NCBI GenBank assembly: GCA_028279215.1
Contig: JANQOF010000027.1
Span: 1 to 64,000 of the forward strand
Length of the DNA: 64,000 nucleotides
Origin: Pirellulales bacterium
GTDB lineage: Bacteria > Planctomycetota > Planctomycetia > Pirellulales > Lacipirellulaceae
Direction: 5' to 3'
The notes beneath the pieces are model-generated. The model did not search any database and was not told the origin of the DNA. It was given only the letters and a program-made list of their open reading frames with translations. The translations under genes were made by a program, and so were the position numbers. Shown piece by piece: positions 54,167 to 63,005 of this stretch. Positions within the stretch are counted from its first letter, which is position 1, and each line of letters begins with the position of its first letter.

Positions 54167-55363
54167 TTACTTGAATACGGTTTGGGTGCTGCGATTCGCA
54201 AAGTAGCGCACGACGTCGAGGCCCACGCCGCCGATGTTGGCCATGCCCATCGCGAGGGACGAGCGGCCGGACAGATCGATGATGATTTCGAAGATTTCCT
54301 CGGTGCGGCGGTTTTCGGCAAATACTATCTTCAGCGGATCGAGTCCTGCCTCGGTTGCCGCCTTGCCGAAGATATACGTACCGTTGCCGATCAACACGTA
54401 ATAATCGGCCGGCGCCCAATCGGCGACGATGCGGCCCAACTGGTGCGAGCGGTCGGGGCGGTCGGCCCTACAGTTAAACACCGCAATCCGTCGTTCGACA
54501 TCCGAGTAGCGCTCGAGTGCCATATTCCAGATCCGTTCAGTACTCTCCGGATCGTTGGCCGCAAAGCCATTGACGAAGTTGATGCGGCGGCCAAAGAAAT
54601 CCATCTCGTGAGCGGTCATTGCCCCTGGGTCGGGCTTGGCATTCCACATGCCCGTCAGCGCGGCGCCACGCTCGACTCCTAGATCGTCGCAAACGCGAAG
54701 CGCTAACGCGACATTTTCGGCGTGCTCGACATAGGGAAAGTTCACCAAGTCGAGCGGCGTGATGCGGGCTACATCTTCCTCGGTTACCGGAATGAGTTGT
54801 GTACCCCGATCGTCGCACACTTCTTGAAATATGTCTAAGTGGTCGCGTTCGGCGGTAAACAGCTTTGCGCCCACGGGAATCATGCCGGCCAGCGCCCGTG
54901 CCACGTCGCGCTCCGAGGGGCCCATCACGTCGAGATGGTCCTCTCGAGCGTTGGTAATCACTCCGTGGGTTGCTCGTACGATGCGATTTTCGCAGAGCCA
55001 CTGTAGGTGCGGAACGAGCGCCATGCATTCGAGCACCAGGGCCTCGGCATTGGCGTCGACCGTTGCTTCGACGATGCGCAGCTGTTCGATGATATTCGCC
55101 CGAGCTGGTCGAAACACCGGGTACTCGGTGCCATCGGGAAGAATCATCCTTGGCAAGGTGCCCGTGGTCTTGCAGCAGGTGCGAATCTCGCCGGCGCGCA
55201 TGCCCGCGGCAATCAAACGCGCGACACTCGACTTACCGCGAGTGCCGTTGACGTGAATGCGAGTGGCGATCTGTGAGAGCCGTTTTCGGTGCCCTATCGA
55301 TTCCACTAGGCCTGCCCCAGCGAGCAGCCCCGTGGTGGCCAACAGAATGGCAGCAGCGGACAT
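54167..55363 (-). CDS. pgsB: poly-gamma-glutamate synthase PgsB (CapB)
   Basis: 398 residues, matching Bacillus PgsB (about 393). N-terminal membrane segment (about 2-18), then the Mur-ligase-like ATP-binding fold: P-loop 'NGTRGKSSVARLIAAGMRAG' near 38-57, 'VLECMALVPHLQWLCE' and 'GVITNAREDHLDVMGP' near 130. These are the amide-ligase residues that activate the glutamate gamma-carboxylate with ATP. The start at ATG 55363 gives the expected membrane anchor. It leads a pgsB-pgsC-pgsW unit. The usual fourth gene pgsA (capA) is not found here, nor any depolymerase. Confidence 0.9.
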   Translation of the reverse strand: MSAAAILLATTGLLAGAGLVESIGHRKRLSQIATRIHVNGTRGKSSVARLIAAGMRAGEIRTCCKTTGTLPRMILPDGTEYPVFRPARANIIEQLRIVEATVDANAEALVLECMALVPHLQWLCENRIVRATHGVITNAREDHLDVMGPSERDVARALAGMIPVGAKLFTAERDHLDIFQEVCDDRGTQLIPVTEEDVARITPLDLVNFPYVEHAENVALALRVCDDLGVERGAALTGMWNAKPDPGAMTAHEMDFFGRRINFVNGFAANDPESTERIWNMALERYSDVERRIAVFNCRADRPDRSHQLGRIVADWAPADYYVLIGNGTYIFGKAATEAGLDPLKIVFAENRRTEEIFEIIIDLSGRSSLAMGMANIGGVGLDVVRYFANRSTQTVFK

Positions 55364-55542
55364 CGGGCTGGTTACTTTGGGGGGTAGCCGGAAGGGGCGA
55401 TTAGACCTGTCCTGCAAAATTTATCGGCAAAAAAGGGCTACTGCAAGCGGCGGTTTTGGGAGGAGTGCGTAGAATCAGGGAGAATGCCGCGCCGGCCGAA
55501 AGTCGACCCGCGCCGTAAGACAGGATAAAATGAAAGGGCAGA

Positions 55543-55609
55543 AGGACGGGGGGTGAAAATCCGTCTTCACGGAAGTTGGGCCTGGTGCTACAACCCCCTT
55601 ACGGCCCGA
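55543..55609 (+). promoter_or_regulatory. structured leader with possible pseudoknot upstream of the Cys-rich pair
   Basis: In the leader before ATG 55631: a stem AGGACGG/CCGTCTT (55543-55549, 55561-55567) competes with a stem TCCGT/ACGGA (55560-55564, 55569-55573); a further stem GGGCC/GGCCC (55578-55582, 55603-55607) encloses CCCCC (55594-55598), which can pair with GGGGG at 55549-55553. Two mutually exclusive folds fit a regulatory switch. No match to a riboswitch I know. Confidence 0.35.
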
Positions 55610-55630
55610 TCTATAGCTCGCGCATTGAAT

Positions 55631-56062
55631 ATGAACCGTATTTTGTCACGCCCGCTGAATACAATCCTGGCCCTGACGGCCGCGATGGGCGTTGCGCTTG
55701 CTGGGTTCATGGGCTATCCGCCATGTGAATGCACCACCTTCCACGAAGCAGCGGCGCGGCCGGCCGCCTGTCCTCACTGCCATTCAGCCGAGGCAAATCC
55801 TACAGACTGCCACGGTTCATCAGGATGCAGCGACGACGATTGCGGCTGCCCTTGCTGCCACGGATCGCCGGCCGATCAGCCATTGGTGGTGGAGACCGAC
55901 AACTCGATCGCGCCACACGACCTCGAGCATTTGCTGAATGCGCCTGCGTCTGACTGGTTCTCTCCACCCACCGCGACGATCGCCACCGGAGGTTGGCGCG
56001 AGGAGTTCACTGCGACTTCGGCGAATCTGCGCCTGGCGAAACTCTGTCGCTGGCTCATTTGA
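55631..56062 (+). CDS. small secreted Cys/His-rich protein
   Basis: 143 residues from ATG 55631. Signal peptide about 1-28 ('ILALTAAMGVALAGFMG'). The mature part starts with a Cys/His cluster: 'PPCECTTFHE', 'ACPHCHSAEANPTDCHG', 'CSDDDCGCPCCHGSPADQP', about 12 Cys and 6 His within 50 residues, then a more ordinary tail. The spacing fits metal binding outside the cytoplasm (Zn, Cu or similar), but I recognise no named family. The leader upstream is structured. The metallothionein-like gene starts 98 bp downstream on the same strand, so the two probably form one transcript. Confidence 0.7.
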   Translation: MNRILSRPLNTILALTAAMGVALAGFMGYPPCECTTFHEAAARPAACPHCHSAEANPTDCHGSSGCSDDDCGCPCCHGSPADQPLVVETDNSIAPHDLEHLLNAPASDWFSPPTATIATGGWREEFTATSANLRLAKLCRWLI

Positions 56063-56160
56063 CGTATTGGCGCTCCGCTGCTCGCTTGGGGTGGTGGTGC
56101 GCACTCATGGAAGAGCGACCGCTTAGAATACGTCTATCTTTACCTCAGGAGAATGGTTTG

Positions 56161-56514
56161 ATGAAACCTATGTTTGCGTTGATTGCGCTTGTGGCCGTAG
56201 TTGCCGTAGGCGCGTTTGCGTTCCGCACGGTGACTGCCGATCAGGTGGCGGTCGAAGGAACTTGTTGTTGCGGCGACGATTGCCCTTGCGAATCGTGTGA
56301 TTGCACAGGCGACAGTTGCTCGAATTGCGACTGCGTGGCATGCGATTGCCCGAACTGCGAGTGCGATGGCTGTACTGATGAGGCTTGCTGCAGCAAAGAA
56401 GGTTGCTGCAAGGACTCGGAGGCCACCTCTTCGGCGACGGCAACAACTGGCGTCTGCCCGTGCGAAGCATGCGATTGCTCCGATTGCGAATGCGACGTCC
56501 CATCGGCTGCTTAG
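56161..56514 (+). CDS. secreted metallothionein-like Cys-rich protein
   Basis: 117 residues from ATG 56161, with a CAGGAG ribosome site. Signal peptide about 1-28 ('ALIALVAVVAVGAFAFRTVTA'). The mature chain has 25 cysteines among about 88 residues, mostly in CxC, CC and CxxC units: 'CCCGDDCPCESCDC', 'CSNCDCVACDCPNCECDGC', then a Ser/Thr linker and a second short cluster 'CPCEACDCSDCECD'. There is no aromatic or His-rich core, which is the signature of metal-thiolate cluster proteins. Unlike known bacterial metallothioneins it is exported. A strong terminator follows 30 bp later. Confidence 0.78.
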   Translation: MKPMFALIALVAVVAVGAFAFRTVTADQVAVEGTCCCGDDCPCESCDCTGDSCSNCDCVACDCPNCECDGCTDEACCSKEGCCKDSEATSSATATTGVCPCEACDCSDCECDVPSAA

Positions 56515-56543
56515 TCGGCTAGTCGTCGAACTTTGAAACCTAC

Positions 56544-56581
56544 ACAGCCCGCCGAGTTGTTACACTCGGCGGGCTGTTTTT
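56544..56581 (+). terminator. rho-independent terminator after the Cys-rich pair
   Basis: Perfect 14-bp stem (56544-56557 and 56564-56577, ACAGCCCGCCGAGT/ACTCGGCGGGCTGT), loop TGTTAC, then TTTTT (56577-56581). Confidence 0.9.
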
Positions 56582-56690
56582 GTAGGGCAGCCCGCCGGCA
56601 GGGCGAAGGGAAACGCACACCCCACCGGCGGACTCCACCGCGCCAATCCTTCAGCATCCTCGTTCTGATAGCTTTTGATTCCCTTTGTCG

Positions 56691-59516
56691 CTAACGCCAC
56701 TCGAGCACTCGAAACACGCCTTCGCGGTTCTTCACCTTGCTGGGCAGGGCGAGGAGACGGTCGCGATAGACGCTGAGCAGCACGGCCACCGCGAAGAACA
56801 CCCCACCACCGACCATCATCATGATCGCCGCGCTCTCGAGCTCGGGCAGGTGAACCAGAGCAACCAGGCTCAGGACCCACAACGCCAACGAGGTGCTGCC
56901 CACCAGGGTCGTAGAGCGGATGCGGCATACGACTCCCGCGCCTACGAGGGCCAGGCCAACCGCAAGCGAGCCAACTTCGTGTAGGAGTCCAAGTCCCCAA
57001 AAGGGAGCGTAGCCGTTGAAACGCTGAGCCAATAACCCGAGCACCAATGGTCCGGCCGCCAGTAGGCTACCGGTCAGTAGGTTGAAGTCGACCAGTGGGT
57101 CGCGCGATTCGCCTTCGCGGCGCCAGCGCAAGTGTCCAACGACTAGCAAGAGCATGCCCACGGCCACGGTGAATATCTCGCCGCGCTCCCAGATCGTAAG
57201 CGGCGACATCACGTTGACCACTAACACGCCGGCCAACGTGTGCAACCCGGCGAGTGTTTGCGAGGTCCGCTTCCAATCTTCCGATCTGGTGAGTAGCGAT
57301 GCAGCTAATGCGACTACGGCTTGCCCTGCGGCAAGACCCAGCAAACCGATCTCTGGTTCGTCGGCTAACAATCGGCCCATGGTCATCAACAATCCAGCCG
57401 CCGCGCCGAGGGTGACGATCACCGCTCCAATCACCGCCAAGCGACCGGCAGGTTGCTGGTCGCGTCGGGAGAGCAAACGTGCGGCAACGATCGTCGCGAG
57501 ACCCACCGCACTTGCGGCCACCATCGGTGCGTACTCGGCGAAACCCGCGTAGGCCAGCAATTGCCATACAGCCGCGCAGCCACTGACTCCCGCCAGCGCC
57601 GAAGCAGTCGTTGTGCGCCGCTTGAACGCCACAGTTCCCATCACGCCTGCGGCCGCGGCATAAAATCCCGCCAGCGACAGATGGTCTAACCCTGAAGTTG
57701 CGCCAACTGTGCTCGTCCAGCCAGCTAGCACGGTCACCGAAAGCAGCAATAAGAACATGGTGGCCGCTTGCGCGGTATCCAATAGTCGCGACAGCGGGTG
57801 GTCGGCCGAAGCGCGAATCGACGCCATGGCAAAACCGACTGGCAAGAGCATAACCAACGCCAATAGCGTGGAAGCCGACGTCACACCAGCGGCCACGAAG
57901 CCCGATGCGGCCAATCCAACGACCGGCAACCCAAGCGCCTGCAAATAGAGGGTGGACTTTGCCGAGTGGCCGCGCCGCCGCTCGCCCCACGCGGCGACCC
58001 CGCAAGCGGTGGCCGCTACCAGCGTCGCGGTGCCGTATAACGGCGAAATGGCAAACGCCAACGGTTGCCCCAACGGCAACACCAAGCCACGCAACAAGGC
58101 AATTGCCCCCCATCCCACGGCAACAGCCGTGCAAACCGCTCCCACGCCACCCAGCGCCGTGCCTAAATGGTCAACGTCGCTGGTCTTCTTTCTGCCGATC
58201 GTCGAGGCAAGGTGCGCGGCCAAGCCTGTCGATGCCAACACCAACAGCACAACCGGCTCGGTAACCGTGACGCTCAACAGGTCGAGCAGGATTACCTCGC
58301 ACCATAACAGAGTCATTACCGCCGAGTAGGCGTAGGTGCGACCGTGTGAATTGGCGACGAATTGCGAGTACACGTAAGTGTAAGTACCAAGCAGCGCCAA
58401 TAGCAGCGCCCACAGTTTGATGCCCGGTACGGTGGCCACTTCGGGAATCGCGAACCAACCGAGCTCGGCGAACATGGGTTCGTAGAACCAACCGACGAGC
58501 CGGCCGCTGAGCAACACCACCAAGCCAACCGCCATAGCCACGTGGCCCGCGACAAAGAACGCCTTGCCAAACCGTCGCCGACTAAATGGGCTGTCGCCTG
58601 TGGTGAAAAGCCGCTCGACATGAATACAGATCGCGCCGAGCACGACTAAAAATGTCGATGGACCGATGACTTCCCAGAACCGTCCGACTTGCTGATCGGC
58701 CAGGAACAGCAGCCCAGTCATGGCGACACCGGCCACGAGTGTGTAAACGAACATCGGGTCTTTGAGCAACCGCGCTACGCCAGCGTACAGCACGCAGCAC
58801 ACGAGCGCCGGTACCCACAGGCGCCCGCCATCGGTCAAAGTAATCAACCCTTGCGCGTCGTAGAACCACAGGTTCAGTGGCATCACTAGGCACGCCAAAA
58901 GCGTAATGGCGCGGCCCGCGGTTTGATGCCGCGAGTACCGAACCAAGCTCGCGCCACCTGCGAGCAGGGCAAGATTAGCGCCACCCACGCAGCTGGCGAC
59001 GACTAGCGGATTCTCGAACACTCCAATCGACCAGAGCCATACAACCAGGCCAAACACGAGCAGCGCTCCGCCGGTGATCATCATGATGTGCAAGCTGCGC
59101 GGATCGAGTAGTTGCTCGACGAGCGTCCGTTGGATGGGCGCGTCGTCCACGGCTTCGGCGTGTCCGGCGAGGCGATCGCGCAAGCCGGCCAACCGTCGTG
59201 CGACCTCCGCTTGAAACTGCGCGCCTTGTTCGTCGCTGAGCAACTTGCGAGTCACCAAACGATCGAGTTGGTTCGCCAAGAACACAAGATTGCGGCGCTC
59301 GTGTTCCAACTCTTCGAGATGTTCCAGGCACATTTCGGCGGGCGGCATCTCGGCGGCGTAGTCGCCATCGGGATTGATTTTGGCGATCCAATTGTCGTAG
59401 GCATGCGCGATGTGCTTGAGTTGATCCTCAGTGATTCGTTGCTGTTGTCGCCACTCCACAAGCTTCCGCTTTGTGTGTTGGAGTGCGGCTAAAAGGTCGC
59501 GTGCTGACTCGGTCAT
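56691..59516 (-). CDS. large polytopic membrane protein of unknown function
   Basis: 941 residues. The N-terminal 130 residues are soluble and charged, with a coiled coil ('LEELEHERRNLVFLANQLDR'), followed by about 20 or more hydrophobic segments from residue 140 to the end, arranged in pairs. This resembles planctomycete DUF2339/DUF2157-type membrane proteins, but I cannot assign it firmly. No catalytic motif, ABC or transporter signature is visible. It diverges from the sigma-54 activator (190 bp apart) and may be its target; no -24/-12 promoter is clear. Base composition is like the neighbours. Confidence 0.7.
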   Translation of the reverse strand: MTESARDLLAALQHTKRKLVEWRQQQRITEDQLKHIAHAYDNWIAKINPDGDYAAEMPPAEMCLEHLEELEHERRNLVFLANQLDRLVTRKLLSDEQGAQFQAEVARRLAGLRDRLAGHAEAVDDAPIQRTLVEQLLDPRSLHIMMITGGALLVFGLVVWLWSIGVFENPLVVASCVGGANLALLAGGASLVRYSRHQTAGRAITLLACLVMPLNLWFYDAQGLITLTDGGRLWVPALVCCVLYAGVARLLKDPMFVYTLVAGVAMTGLLFLADQQVGRFWEVIGPSTFLVVLGAICIHVERLFTTGDSPFSRRRFGKAFFVAGHVAMAVGLVVLLSGRLVGWFYEPMFAELGWFAIPEVATVPGIKLWALLLALLGTYTYVYSQFVANSHGRTYAYSAVMTLLWCEVILLDLLSVTVTEPVVLLVLASTGLAAHLASTIGRKKTSDVDHLGTALGGVGAVCTAVAVGWGAIALLRGLVLPLGQPLAFAISPLYGTATLVAATACGVAAWGERRRGHSAKSTLYLQALGLPVVGLAASGFVAAGVTSASTLLALVMLLPVGFAMASIRASADHPLSRLLDTAQAATMFLLLLSVTVLAGWTSTVGATSGLDHLSLAGFYAAAAGVMGTVAFKRRTTTASALAGVSGCAAVWQLLAYAGFAEYAPMVAASAVGLATIVAARLLSRRDQQPAGRLAVIGAVIVTLGAAAGLLMTMGRLLADEPEIGLLGLAAGQAVVALAASLLTRSEDWKRTSQTLAGLHTLAGVLVVNVMSPLTIWERGEIFTVAVGMLLLVVGHLRWRREGESRDPLVDFNLLTGSLLAAGPLVLGLLAQRFNGYAPFWGLGLLHEVGSLAVGLALVGAGVVCRIRSTTLVGSTSLALWVLSLVALVHLPELESAAIMMMVGGGVFFAVAVLLSVYRDRLLALPSKVKNREGVFRVLEWR

Positions 59517-59704
59517 GTCGTGTTTCCCTTATTTCCCTTGGTTCGCGTCGACCCCTCGAAGGATGCAGGGCCGTGTCAGCGGTTCGCCGAATGCAAGCTG
59601 AATGCCAAGGCAGCAGCGATCGACGCAAGTAATTGAAATAAATGGAGTTGCGTCGTTTTTTCGGGGCTATGAGCAACGCTCTCCGCCGGGACGATGTACA
59701 CTAG

Positions 59705-61297
59705 ATGCATGCGGTGTTGTACATCCTGCGCACGTCAGACTCGCCATGCCCGTTGTGGAGTTCCCTGGTGATTGCCTCGCACGACCAATCGTTCCTCGAA
59801 GCCCTCGCCGAGTTGGCGTATTGCAATCCGTTCAGTCGCCGTCGGCTGGAGTTGGAGGAGCTGGCGCTTGGCGACGACTACGACGCCAGCGACACCCAGC
59901 TTTGGAGTCGCACGCTTGAGACCGACGTCTCAGAGCGCCCGAACGTCGCGCGGCTGACCGACCGCGCCGATCGCATCGCCGAACAGCTACGCGCGTCGAT
60001 CGATGAGGGCGAGAAGTTAGACGAGCGTACGCTTGAGCTGTACGACGCCCTGGTGCCTTACGTGCTCTACTATCGACACGTGGCCGGACTACCGTTCTGC
60101 GAGGCCAGTGGACCGGATCACCAAGCCGTTCTGCAGCCAGCGTGGAAGGCGTTCTTCGAGAGCTATCAACGGTTCTTCGCCACGTCGACCGCAAGCGCGA
60201 ACGATCGTGCCGCGGCGGCTCATCTGTTCGCGTGCCTGTACCAGGTGCGTCGCGCGTTTCGACATATTTTTGATTGCATCTTGGGCGAGTCGGTACCAGT
60301 CGCCCGGCTCCGCGAGACGGTATGGCAATCGATCTTCACACACGACATGCGCCGATACCGCCGCAGTTTGTATGGCACGATGCGCGAGCTGCCAACGTTG
60401 ATCACCGGCCCGTCGGGCACCGGTAAGGAGTTGGTCGCGCGGGCAATTGCTTCGTCGCAATACCTGGTGTTCGACGCCGACCGACAGCGGTTCGTCGACG
60501 AGCCGACTGAAGCGTTTATGCCGCTCAATCTTTCGGCGCTGTCGCCAACGCTGATCGAGTCGGAACTGTTCGGCCACGCGCGCGGTTCGTTTACCGGCGC
60601 GACTGCCGACCGCGTTGGTTGGCTGGAAGCTTGTCGGCCGCACGGGGCAGTGTTCCTCGACGAGATCGGCGATCTCGACCTCACCATTCAAGTCAAACTG
60701 CTACGCGTCGTGCAGCATCGCACGTATTGCCGATTGGGCGAAACCCAGGAGCGAACGTTCAATGGCAAAATCGTTGCCGCCACGAATCGCGATCTAGCGG
60801 AAGAAATCGAAGCAGGCCGATTCCGACATGACTTCTACTATCGGCTGTGCGCCGATCGCATCGAGACACCGAGCCTCAGCGAGCAACTTGCCGACCGCCC
60901 CCAAGCACTCGGCGGGCTGATTCACTTCATTGCCGAGCGCATCGCGCCAGGCGAAGCCGAGGTGGTCGCCGCCGAGGCCGAAATGTGGATCCACGGCAAC
61001 ATGCCCACCGGCTACAGTTGGCCCGGCAACATTCGCGAACTCGAACAATGCGTTCGCAACGTGTTGGTCCGCCGCGAGTATACGCCTCGCCACGAACCGA
61101 AAGCCGAGCGAACGGGTTGGCTGTCGGATGCCGAAGAAGGGAGGCTGTCGGCCGACCAATTACTCGCCGCCTACACCACTTGGGTCTACGCCAAACTCGG
61201 CACCTACGAAGCCGTCGCCAAGCAACTAGGCGTCGATCGGCGGACGGTGAAGAGCAAGATTGATGAGGAGTTGCTGAGTCGGATTCGCCAGGGGTGA
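59705..61297 (+). CDS. sigma-54-dependent transcriptional activator
   Basis: 530 residues. Residues 1-200 are an unrecognised N-terminal sensor with no receiver or PAS motif. The AAA+ domain (about 225-440) has Walker A 'GPSGTGKE' near 235, the sigma-54-contact loop as 'GSFTGAT' near 290 in place of the usual GAFTGA, Walker B 'GAVFLDEIGDL' near 316 and the arginine-finger region. The C-terminus (about 485-525) has a Fis-like helix-turn-helix, 'YEAVAKQLGVDRRTVKSKID'. It should remodel RNA polymerase holding sigma-54 at distant promoters. The 190-bp gap to the divergent 941-residue gene is the natural place to look for its sites. ATG 59705 is the first start; an internal GTG is possible. Confidence 0.85.
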   Translation: MHAVLYILRTSDSPCPLWSSLVIASHDQSFLEALAELAYCNPFSRRRLELEELALGDDYDASDTQLWSRTLETDVSERPNVARLTDRADRIAEQLRASIDEGEKLDERTLELYDALVPYVLYYRHVAGLPFCEASGPDHQAVLQPAWKAFFESYQRFFATSTASANDRAAAAHLFACLYQVRRAFRHIFDCILGESVPVARLRETVWQSIFTHDMRRYRRSLYGTMRELPTLITGPSGTGKELVARAIASSQYLVFDADRQRFVDEPTEAFMPLNLSALSPTLIESELFGHARGSFTGATADRVGWLEACRPHGAVFLDEIGDLDLTIQVKLLRVVQHRTYCRLGETQERTFNGKIVAATNRDLAEEIEAGRFRHDFYYRLCADRIETPSLSEQLADRPQALGGLIHFIAERIAPGEAEVVAAEAEMWIHGNMPTGYSWPGNIRELEQCVRNVLVRREYTPRHEPKAERTGWLSDAEEGRLSADQLLAAYTTWVYAKLGTYEAVAKQLGVDRRTVKSKIDEELLSRIRQG

Positions 61298-61350
61298 GAG
61301 CCGGCTGCCATGCGCGGGATTTTCTCGACCGCGCCGAGGGCATTGTGTGA

Positions 61351-61545
61351 TCAACTCCGATACCAAACGATGACCACTCCGATCACGCCTTCCTGCGAAT
61401 GAGAAACCGAAATCAGCTTTTCCTGTGGTATCTGAGAGGCGAATTCTGCGGCTTCTCCGCATAAGGTGTCCCACGGTTTGATGCCACTCCTGAACATCTT
61501 GTAGGCGACGCGCGTCGGGTCGTTCGCGTACGTGTCACTCGTCAT
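61351..61545 (-). CDS. small hypothetical protein
   Basis: 64 residues. Compact and cytosolic, with no signal or membrane segment. The core 'TLCGEAAEFASQIPQEKLIS' and the end 'VSHSQEGVIGVVIVWYRS' have the regular hydrophobic spacing of a small folded alpha/beta protein, unlike the neighbouring non-coding frames. It lies between the sigma-54 activator (convergent) and the serine hydrolase (same strand, 89 bp upstream). Function unknown; it might be transcribed with the hydrolase. Confidence 0.55.
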   Translation of the reverse strand: MTSDTYANDPTRVAYKMFRSGIKPWDTLCGEAAEFASQIPQEKLISVSHSQEGVIGVVIVWYRS

Positions 61546-61634
61546 TTTGCCAACTCCTATGTGTTCCTTGTTGTAGAGTGGATGGTGAGTGGCGTTGTCG
61601 ATCGCTGGCGAATGCCATTGCGACTCTGCGCCCG

Positions 61635-63005
61635 CTACTCAATCCGCTTTGCCGTCTGGCGGACTCCATTCTGAAATAGTTCGACCGAGTTGCATTGGCC
61701 GGATTCGTCGACGTGGAAAGTGAGTGTCGCTTCGACAACCTTGTAGTACCACTCGGTGTTGCTGCGAGGATATACACGGAATGTGGGCTGGCCCGTCAGG
61801 CCGACCAGCAGTTGGTCGCCCTTAGTCGTGACGGTGAAGACTGCTCCCGGCGCTACCTGATACTTACCCACGTAGGGCTGCAGCTTTTCGGGCTCCACTT
61901 TCAAGACCGTTTCAAATTCTCTCGGCTTCTCGGCGCTACCGGCCAGCATGCGAACGAGTTGTTCGGCAAGTTGGTCGACCTCATCGGTAGCGGTGTTCGT
62001 TAGTACGACGACCGCGACGTCTAACTCTCGGTTGGCAAAGAGGCTGGCGTGGTAGCCACCCGTCTGCCCGTTATGCCAGCGCGTCGTGCCATCGCGGGCG
62101 ACGTGCCAGCCGAGGCCCATAGCGAAGTTGGCGTCGTCGATTGGCTGTTGGTGAACCTGCCACGCAAGATCGATTGCTTCGCCCAGTTTGCCATCGGGCG
62201 GATAGAGATTCGACTGGGCGAACTGGAGCATGTCGTCGACAGTGCTACGGATGGCGCCAGCACCGGCGAGTTGGTCAAAGGTCCAGCAATGGTCTGGGAT
62301 TCCACCTTCGGTGTGTGGTGGCGCCAAGCGGGCCTTCTGATCGTCGTCAAGTTCGATCGTCGTATCGGTTAAGCCAAGCGGCTGCGCGATACGCTGTCCG
62401 AGCAGGGTGCCGTATTCGACTTCTTGATCGAACGAAAGAACCGCGCCCAGCAACCCGGCGGCAAGATTCGAGTATTCGCTTCTCTCACCGGGCCGTTTGC
62501 GCGGTCGGTAGGTACGAAGAAAATTAGCCAACCGCTTGCCGTCGTAGTCGGCGTACGGGTTGTTCGGGTCGGCCGGCTCCAAGTTGTCGGGCAGTCGCGG
62601 CAGCCCAGAAGTGTGTGTCGACAAATGCCGCAGCCGGATTGGGATGGCCTCGTCGCGTTGCTGCATTTTGATGCTACTCGGCAGCAACTCTTCGACTGGC
62701 GTGTCGAGCGATACTCGCTCATTGGCTACCGCGTCGGCCAGCAACAGGCCCGTAAACACCTTGGAGATGGAACCGATTTCGTAGACGGTGCGCTCATCAG
62801 GCACAGTGGCGTCGCCGGTGGAGAGTCGCCCATAACCCCGAACGGCAGATCGGTTGCCTTTGATCACTCCAATCGACATGCCGACGACGGTCTCGCTGTT
62901 GACATACGGCTGTGCCAACCGATCGATCTCGCTCGCAAGGTCGGCGGCATTGGTCGATGAGTTGCTAAGCAATCCAACTGTCGCAAGAGCAAGAAGCTGT
63001 TTCAT
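61635..63005 (-). CDS. beta-lactamase-fold serine hydrolase (class C/esterase type)
   Basis: 456 residues. Signal peptide about 1-20 ('LLALATVGLLSNSSTNAA'). The active-site motifs of the class C beta-lactamase/DD-peptidase fold are present: Ser79-Ile-Ser-Lys82 in 'EIGSISKVF', Tyr-x-Asn as 'SEYSNLAAG' near 170 and 'HNGQTGGYHAS' near 330 in place of KTG. A C-terminal beta domain (about 365-450) follows, as in DUF3471-type proteins. Such enzymes are often esterases or peptidases rather than true lactamases, acting in the periplasm or outside. The HNG third motif argues against a classic AmpC. It stands alone. Confidence 0.87.
   Translation of the reverse strand: MKQLLALATVGLLSNSSTNAADLASEIDRLAQPYVNSETVVGMSIGVIKGNRSAVRGYGRLSTGDATVPDERTVYEIGSISKVFTGLLLADAVANERVSLDTPVEELLPSSIKMQQRDEAIPIRLRHLSTHTSGLPRLPDNLEPADPNNPYADYDGKRLANFLRTYRPRKRPGERSEYSNLAAGLLGAVLSFDQEVEYGTLLGQRIAQPLGLTDTTIELDDDQKARLAPPHTEGGIPDHCWTFDQLAGAGAIRSTVDDMLQFAQSNLYPPDGKLGEAIDLAWQVHQQPIDDANFAMGLGWHVARDGTTRWHNGQTGGYHASLFANRELDVAVVVLTNTATDEVDQLAEQLVRMLAGSAEKPREFETVLKVEPEKLQPYVGKYQVAPGAVFTVTTKGDQLLVGLTGQPTFRVYPRSNTEWYYKVVEATLTFHVDESGQCNSVELFQNGVRQTAKRIE

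Noticed and set aside
55548-55609. Cobalamin riboswitch, because of GGTGAAAATCC
   Set aside because: The rest of the cobalamin core (GCCACTG box, surrounding stems) is missing and the following gene is not B12-related.
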